Shown piece by piece: positions 45,780 to 50,608 of a stretch of 50,608 nt of DNA; position 1 is the first letter of the stretch, and every line of letters begins with the position of its first letter. The notes beneath the pieces were generated by a model. That model ran no database searches and was not told where the DNA came from. It was given only the letters and a program-made list of their open reading frames with translations. Origin of the DNA: an uncultured Bacteroidales bacterium (GTDB lineage: Bacteria > Bacteroidota > Bacteroidia > Bacteroidales > FEN-979); contig CAIYES010000278.1 of the NCBI GenBank assembly GCA_903925275.1, positions 1-50,608 on the forward strand. Reading direction: 5' to 3'. The translations under genes were made by a program, and so were the position numbers.

Positions 45780-47129
45780 ATGACACACCTGGCAAGCTTG
45801 CCGCAAAACGGTCAGAACAAAAGGAATTATATTCTTTCGATAACCATTATCGGAATATTTTTCTTTATTTTCGGGTTTGTTACCTGGCTTAATTCGGTAT
45901 TGATCCCTTTCTTGAAAATCGCCTGTGAAAAAAATAATTTTGAATCCTATTTTGTTGCCTTTGCCTTTTACATCTCCTACTTCGTGATGGCCATTCCCTC
46001 CTCGGTTGTCCTCCATAAAATCGGATTTAAAAACGGGATGTCGCTGGGGCTGGTATTGATGGCACTGGGCGCTCTGATCTTTATCCCGGCAGCCTACAGT
46101 AGGATGTTCGGACTCTTTCTGACCGGCCTTTTTGTACAGGGCACCGGACTGGCTGTTCTGCAAACCGCATCAAATCCTTATGTAACCATCCTTGGCCCGC
46201 TCGAAAGTGCCGCCAAACGCATCAGCATCATGGGGATCTGTAATAAAATTGCAGGCGTGATCAGTCCGCTGATCCTGGGTGCCATCGTGTTGAATGGAAT
46301 GGAACGGTATGATAAAACCATCCTCAGTTCGATGGCGGAATTGCAAAAAGTTGCCGCACTTGACGAGCTGGCCGGAAGGATCATTCTGCCATACGTTATC
46401 ATGGCGGTGGTTCTTGTGATACTTGCCGTTTTGTTACGGTTTTCGGCACTCCCCGATATTGATACCGATAAGGAAGATGAAAGTACTTTGCTGGCCAACA
46501 GCACCAGGAACAGTGTTTTTCAGTTCCCGCAACTTGTTCTGGGGGTCGTGGCGCTTTTTGTCTATGTAGGCGTAGAGGTGATAGCCGTGGATACAATTAT
46601 CAATTACGGTAAGGCTCAGGGATTTTCGTTTGGACTGGCCAGGTATTTTGCTTCCTATACCCTTGCGGCTATGGTTCTGGGGTATATCATCGGGATTATC
46701 ACCATACCGAAATACCTGAAACAGGAGAAGGCGCTGATGTTTTCGGCGCTTGCGGGCATTGTTTTCGGCGTTCTTGCCATCCTGACGGCAGGCTTACATT
46801 ATCAGACAACTTTTTCCATTGACATTCCGGGATTTTCGATGATCCTGCCTTTTGATCTTTCGGTTTTCTTTATCGCATTGCTGGGATTGGCCAATGCCAT
46901 CATGTGGCCTGCCATCTGGCCGCTGGCTATCGACGGGTTGGGCAGGTTTACAAAGATCGGATCGTCATTGCTCATCATGGCCATTGCCGGAGGCGCTTTG
47001 TTACCCCTTTTGTATGGGAGAATGGTCGATATGTTCAGCCCGCAGATTGCCTATTGGATCATCATTCCCTGTTACATGATCATTTTTTACTATGCATTTG
47101 CAGGGCATAAAATCCGTTCCTGGAAATAA
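45780..47129 (+). CDS. FucP/GluP-type sugar:proton MFS transporter
   Basis: The 449-residue, 12-helix transporter belongs to the FHS family (glucose/galactose/fucose symporters). Start at ATG 45780 is preferred because the 33 upstream codons are charged and contain the -7 element. Signatures include FGFVTWLNSVLIPFLK, FYISYFVMAIPSSVVLHKIGFKNGM, LQTASNPYVTILGP and GLANAIMWPAIWPLAIDGLG. Specificity among glucose, galactose, fucose or N-acetylhexosamine cannot be read. The sugar nucleotidyltransferase downstream is compatible with sugar catabolism. Confidence 0.92.
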   Translation: MTHLASLPQNGQNKRNYILSITIIGIFFFIFGFVTWLNSVLIPFLKIACEKNNFESYFVAFAFYISYFVMAIPSSVVLHKIGFKNGMSLGLVLMALGALIFIPAAYSRMFGLFLTGLFVQGTGLAVLQTASNPYVTILGPLESAAKRISIMGICNKIAGVISPLILGAIVLNGMERYDKTILSSMAELQKVAALDELAGRIILPYVIMAVVLVILAVLLRFSALPDIDTDKEDESTLLANSTRNSVFQFPQLVLGVVALFVYVGVEVIAVDTIINYGKAQGFSFGLARYFASYTLAAMVLGYIIGIITIPKYLKQEKALMFSALAGIVFGVLAILTAGLHYQTTFSIDIPGFSMILPFDLSVFFIALLGLANAIMWPAIWPLAIDGLGRFTKIGSSLLIMAIAGGALLPLLYGRMVDMFSPQIAYWIIIPCYMIIFYYAFAGHKIRSWK

Positions 47130-47159
47130 TTTTTCATTGAAATAGTGCCAACAATTAAC

Positions 47160-47325
47160 AGACTGTTAAAATTTGTTTTTAAATCCCTTTTGGGATTTTA
47201 TGAGGGTAGAATAACAGGGATAGGTGCATTATTTCGTCCCGTACGGGACGAGATGGTTCTCAGAACATTCGATTTCTACCCGGATTTGGTGCCTACGGCA
47301 CAGTTATACACGGAAATATAACTAA
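47160..47325. repeat. Dispersed intergenic repeat, copy B
   Basis: Counterpart of copy A at 6497-6665. It begins with an AAATCCC-tttt-GGGATTT hairpin (47181-47198), which may terminate the transporter transcript, and centres on the perfect palindrome CGTCCCGTACGGGACG (47235-47250). GAACATTCGATTTCTACCC and GGTGCCTACGGCACA follow, the latter also a hairpin. Confidence 0.7.
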
Positions 47326-47391
47326 ATACGAAATCTTAACAGACGCTAAGTAAAAAACATTCCATTACCCGTCTGGGTATAAAAAATTAAG

Positions 47392-48300
47392 ATGAAACCA
47401 ACACTACTGATTCTTGCTGCCGGGATTGGCAGCCGTTACGGGGGCCTCAAACAACTCGACCAGATCGGCCCAACCGGAGAAACGATCATTGATTATTCCA
47501 TTTATGATGCCATCATGGCCGGCTTCGGCAAGGTGATCTTCATCATCAAGGAGCGCATCGAGGATGATTTCAAGGAGATCTTTGTGGAGCGGTTAAAGGA
47601 CAAGATCGCCATCGATTATGTTTTTCAGGAAACCTGGATGGTGCCGGAAGGGATCACAATTCCCGACAACCGCAGCAAACCATGGGGCACCGGTCATGCA
47701 GTGATGATGGCTGATGGTAAGATTGACGGGCCATTTGCCGTGATAAACGGAGATGATTTTTATGGTCGCGGTGCATTTGAAACCCTCGCGGCCTATTACA
47801 AGGATTGGACCCCGGCTCGAAGTAACGATTATTGCATGGTTGGCTATCCGGTAGATAAAACTTTGTCGGAATTCGGCGCCGTTTCACGTGGCGTATGCCA
47901 GTCGGATGAAGATTTCCTTTTGGCAGAGGTTGTGGAACGCACGCAAATCGAACGGATTGGAACAGGGATAGTTTATAAGAACGAAAAAGGTCAGGATGTG
48001 AACATTGAAGGGAATACCATTGTTTCCATGAACTTCTGGGGCTTCACCCCGTCATTTTTTGGCTACCTGAACCGTGGATTTGAAACGTTTATCGAACAGA
48101 ATTCAGGTAACCTCAAGGCTGAATTTTATATCCCAAGCGTGGTCAATGAATTGATTAAAACGAAAACAGCCGCCGTCCGACTCCTCCAATGCGACGAAAA
48201 ATGGTTTGGAATGACCTATAAGGAGGATCGCGAATCGGTTGTTAAAAGCATTCGCCAACTGGTAAAAACGGGCGTTTATCCTGAAAACTTATGGGGATGA
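47392..48300 (+). CDS. Sugar-phosphate nucleotidyltransferase
   Basis: A 302-residue NDP-sugar pyrophosphorylase-like enzyme (NTP_transferase fold). The nucleotide-binding loop is LILAAGIGSRYGGLKQLDQIGPTGE; the second motif is GTGHAVMMA and the metal-binding motif is VINGDDFYGRGAF. The family couples a sugar 1-phosphate to a nucleoside triphosphate. In many Bacteroidota it sits beside an aminoglycoside-phosphotransferase-like sugar kinase; none is here. The substrate is undetermined. Confidence 0.9.
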   Translation: MKPTLLILAAGIGSRYGGLKQLDQIGPTGETIIDYSIYDAIMAGFGKVIFIIKERIEDDFKEIFVERLKDKIAIDYVFQETWMVPEGITIPDNRSKPWGTGHAVMMADGKIDGPFAVINGDDFYGRGAFETLAAYYKDWTPARSNDYCMVGYPVDKTLSEFGAVSRGVCQSDEDFLLAEVVERTQIERIGTGIVYKNEKGQDVNIEGNTIVSMNFWGFTPSFFGYLNRGFETFIEQNSGNLKAEFYIPSVVNELIKTKTAAVRLLQCDEKWFGMTYKEDRESVVKSIRQLVKTGVYPENLWG

Positions 48301-48392
48301 TCCAATTTAGGGTTGTGTATAGCGTAATAAAGAGGCAGTAAATTCGTTTTATGAACGCAATCTGGCGAAAATGGAGTAATCAATTAAATAGT

Positions 48393-48400
48393 TACTTTTG
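48393..48400 (+). promoter_or_regulatory. -7 promoter element of barrel gene
   Basis: TACTTTTG, an exact TAnnTTTG match, 22 bases before ATG 48422. It overlaps an in-frame ATG at 48398 and so excludes that codon as the start. Confidence 0.6.
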
Positions 48401-48421
48401 TATCCGTCAAAAAACAAAATT

Positions 48422-49120
48422 ATGAAGAGCTTTAAAAACACCATGATCAGCTTTCTCGCTGTTATAGTTATGATTTTTATCCTTTTGCCCCGCAGCGGGG
48501 AGGCGCAGGTGGTGAATTCATCGGCAAAAAAAAGGATCAGCATCGGCTTTGGATTGTTCACGGATATCTGGATGAACACGCCGGCCGGGATGAAAACCCG
48601 CACAATTAACCAGGGGGTTAATGTTTTTGGTACCTATAATTTACCATTAGGTAAGAGCAATTTCAGCTTTGCCATCGGGGTTGGGATCAGCGTCCACAAC
48701 CTTTACTGGAATTATTATTTTAATGAGCATCCATCAGACTCAATCCAATTTTCGAAGATCCCCGACAGTATAGGGCACAAACGAAGCAAACTCACGATGC
48801 CCTATCTTGAAATTCCCCTCGAATTCAGGTTCAAAACGAAGAGTAAGTTCGCAGTTTGCGTCGGTTTTAAGGTTGGTTACATGATTTATTCACATTCCAA
48901 ATGGGTTGGCGACGATTACTTGTGGCAGTCGGGAAACACGCTTAAAGCCTCCTTCAAGGATATAAAGAATCTTGAGAATTTCGCTTACGGTCCGACATTT
49001 CGCATCGGTTATAAATGGTTTCACCTGAACGCCTATTATTCGCTTTCCAATATATTTACAAAGGGAAAAGGTATTGATATGTACCCGGTTTCGGTCGGCT
49101 TTGTGTTATTGCCGTTCTGA
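48422..49120 (+). CDS. PorT-like outer-membrane beta-barrel protein
   Basis: The 232-residue protein has a signal peptide (about 1-26, ending RSGEAQ) and alternating amphipathic strands typical of the PorT/OmpA-like eight-stranded barrel family: ISIGFGLFTDIWMN, FSFAIGVGISVHNLYW, LTMPYLEIPLEFRFKTK, FAVCVGFKVGYMI and the terminal VGFVLLPF ending in Phe. Function unknown. The stop codon abuts the stop of the convergent membrane-protein gene with no intervening base. Confidence 0.85.
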   Translation: MKSFKNTMISFLAVIVMIFILLPRSGEAQVVNSSAKKRISIGFGLFTDIWMNTPAGMKTRTINQGVNVFGTYNLPLGKSNFSFAIGVGISVHNLYWNYYFNEHPSDSIQFSKIPDSIGHKRSKLTMPYLEIPLEFRFKTKSKFAVCVGFKVGYMIYSHSKWVGDDYLWQSGNTLKASFKDIKNLENFAYGPTFRIGYKWFHLNAYYSLSNIFTKGKGIDMYPVSVGFVLLPF

Positions 49121-49732
49121 TCAGAGCAGGATCATTAGCAAGGTCATTGTAACAACTCCCATGAAAAAGCCTGAATAAATTTCGGCCGGATCATGGGAGT
49201 TTGATTTTAAACGGGCAAACCCGATGATGCCCGACAACATGATCCCTGTAAACACCTCTGCATTGAAATTCAAGCCAAAATTCAGTGACAGTCCCAGAAA
49301 CAGACCTGTAAAACCACCTGCGCCTATCATGTGAAGACTGATTTTCCGATAGAAAGTTATGATGAGCGACAAAATTGTAAGCAGGGTGGCGCCAAGCATG
49401 TAATAACTGAAAATTGTTGAAAAAGGAATGCCTTTCAGCATGTACCAGGTAGCATAATAAAAAACCGAAATTGACAGGATCGGGTAGATACGTTCTTCTT
49501 TAGTGACTAGAAAAAATGAAGATATCAGCCTGAGTTTGTAAAGAAACCAGGTGAGCACAAGGGGGATCAATAGGGTGGTTAACAAAACGACTCCCAGCAG
49601 GATCATCTTATTTGAAAAGGGAATCGAACGGGAGACAAGGGTGTCAATGTTCAATAGCAGCAACAGGGTATAGCAGGGGATCAACAATGGGTGAAAGAGA
49701 TAGGATATTCCCCTGGCAATTTTGGTTTCCAT
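49121..49732 (-). CDS. Integral membrane protein next to rpoN
   Basis: A 203-residue protein with about six hydrophobic helices and a conserved-looking C-terminus, ARLKSNSHDPAEIYSGFFMG. This resembles the last helix of PAP2-type membrane phosphatases, but the catalytic K-x6-RP and SGH motifs are not present, so phosphatase activity is not supported. It starts 14 bases after rpoN and is probably co-transcribed with it. Confidence 0.7.
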   Translation of the reverse strand: METKIARGISYLFHPLLIPCYTLLLLLNIDTLVSRSIPFSNKMILLGVVLLTTLLIPLVLTWFLYKLRLISSFFLVTKEERIYPILSISVFYYATWYMLKGIPFSTIFSYYMLGATLLTILSLIITFYRKISLHMIGAGGFTGLFLGLSLNFGLNFNAEVFTGIMLSGIIGFARLKSNSHDPAEIYSGFFMGVVTMTLLMILL

Positions 49733-49746
49733 CAGGCAAACGGAGG

Positions 49747-50608
49747 TTAAAGTTCTTTTCTGAGGCGGGCAACAGGAACATTGAGTTGCTTGCGGTATTT
49801 GGCAATCGTCCTGCGGGCAATATTATAACCCTGAATTTTTAAAAGGTCCACCAGTTCATCGTCGGTAAGCGGTTTTGACTTGGTTTCAGCTTCGATGGTA
49901 TCTGAAAGAATCTTTTTAATTTCGCGTGTTGATATCTCCTCGCCAACGGTATTCAGCATTGATTCGCTGAAAAAGCTTTTCAGCAGCAGGGTTCCGAAAG
50001 GTGTTTGTACATATTTGCTGTTGGCGACGCGCGAAATGGTGGAGATGTCGAGTGATACAATGTTTGCAATGTCTTTCAGGATCATGGGCCTGAGTTTGAT
50101 ATCATCGCCGGTGAGGAAATATTCGGACTGATAATCCATAATGGCCTTCATGGTAATGTACAGGGTTTCCTGTCGTTGTTTGATGGCATCAATGAATCCG
50201 CGTGCGGAATCGAGTTTCTGTTTAATGAACACAAGCGCATCTTTCTCGGAGGTTTTCCGTTTGGCTCCGCCATATTCATGCAGCATGCTGATATAGTCGC
50301 GGTTCAGCGATAATTCGGGTGTGTTCCTTGAGTTGAGTGTGAGTTCAAGTATTCCGTCGTTGTTGGTAATCAGGAAGTCGGGAATGATGTATTGACTATC
50401 GCGTGAAACTTCTGAGATCGTAATTCCCGGCTTGGGGTTCAATCGTTGGATCTCGGCAATGGCCTCCCGTAGTTCTTCTTCTGAAATATTTCCTTTCTGC
50501 AGAATTTTTTCGTAATGTTTTTTGCTGAATTCGTCGAAATAGAATTTAATGATAATGGCTGCAAGCTCGGTTGCATAGGTACGATCGGATTTGTTTTCGA
50601 GTTGAATA
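49747..50608 (-). CDS. rpoN: RNA polymerase sigma-54 factor RpoN (3' part)
   Basis: The gene runs off the window end, leaving about 287 C-terminal codons. Core-binding region: EEELREAIAEIQRLNPKPG and DFLITNNDGILELTLN. Central helix-turn-helix: LRPMILKDIANIVSLDISTISRVANSKYVQTPFG. The C-terminal RpoN box ARRTIAKYRKQLNVP binds the -24 promoter element. Sigma-54 needs AAA+ activators, none of which is seen here. The frame is open to the window edge, so the gene continues; an internal Met at 50442 is not the start. Confidence 0.96.
   Translation of the reverse strand, partial: IQLENKSDRTYATELAAIIIKFYFDEFSKKHYEKILQKGNISEEELREAIAEIQRLNPKPGITISEVSRDSQYIIPDFLITNNDGILELTLNSRNTPELSLNRDYISMLHEYGGAKRKTSEKDALVFIKQKLDSARGFIDAIKQRQETLYITMKAIMDYQSEYFLTGDDIKLRPMILKDIANIVSLDISTISRVANSKYVQTPFGTLLLKSFFSESMLNTVGEEISTREIKKILSDTIEAETKSKPLTDDELVDLLKIQGYNIARRTIAKYRKQLNVPVARLRKEL

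Noticed and set aside
49121-49732. PAP2 phosphatase assignment for the membrane protein
   Set aside because: Only a loose C-terminal resemblance; the catalytic motifs are missing.

Overview
The window is chromosomal DNA of a member of the Bacteroidota, probably an environmental Bacteroidales-like lineage. Four things point that way. Two giant secreted proteins carry type IX secretion (Por) C-terminal sorting domains. BACON domains are present. Several genes have promoters with the phylum-specific -7 element TAnnTTTG. Most genes lack a Shine-Dalgarno sequence. No tRNA, rRNA, CRISPR array, integrase or transposase was seen.

Layout. 1-6486: a seven-PAS hybrid sensor kinase, then a run of small accessory genes (HD hydrolase without its 5' end, C_GCAxxG_C_C redox protein, GyrI-like effector-binding protein, broken YCII gene). 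7002-16374: two very large T9SS cargo proteins, one built on a beta-helix and the other ending in five BACON domains. 16710-25698: a complete chemosensory operon (CheW, CheR-TPR, CheW, MCP, CheA-REC, CheB, REC-histidine kinase). 25740-31713: assorted genes (frameshifted cyclase, VOC protein, secreted nuclease, WalJ-like MBL hydrolase, START protein, CBM48 protein, small coiled-coil protein) separated by palindromic repeats. 31790-34162: a TPR-PAS-HisKA_2 kinase. 34269-40443: a phosphate-uptake operon (porin, PstS, PstC, PstA, PstB, PhoU) behind a four-hexamer Pho-box-like array. 40479-50608: M64 and M16 peptidases, FucP-type sugar transporter, sugar nucleotidyltransferase, outer-membrane barrel, a membrane protein and the 3' part of rpoN.

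The most notable system is the chemosensory operon. Its parts list matches the Wsp pathway (two CheW, CheR with TPRs, MCP, CheA with a C-terminal receiver, CheB), but the GGDEF regulator WspR is replaced by a receiver-histidine kinase. Output would therefore be a further phosphorelay rather than c-di-GMP. A 31-codon remnant resembling the start of a haem-NO-binding (H-NOX) protein lies between cheA and cheB and hints at a lost NO-sensing input.

A second theme is gene decay next to dispersed repeats: the truncated HD gene, the YCII gene with a stop codon, the H-NOX stub, the one-base frameshift in the cyclase gene and a nuclease that overruns its neighbour. Some of these could be assembly errors and need read-level checks.
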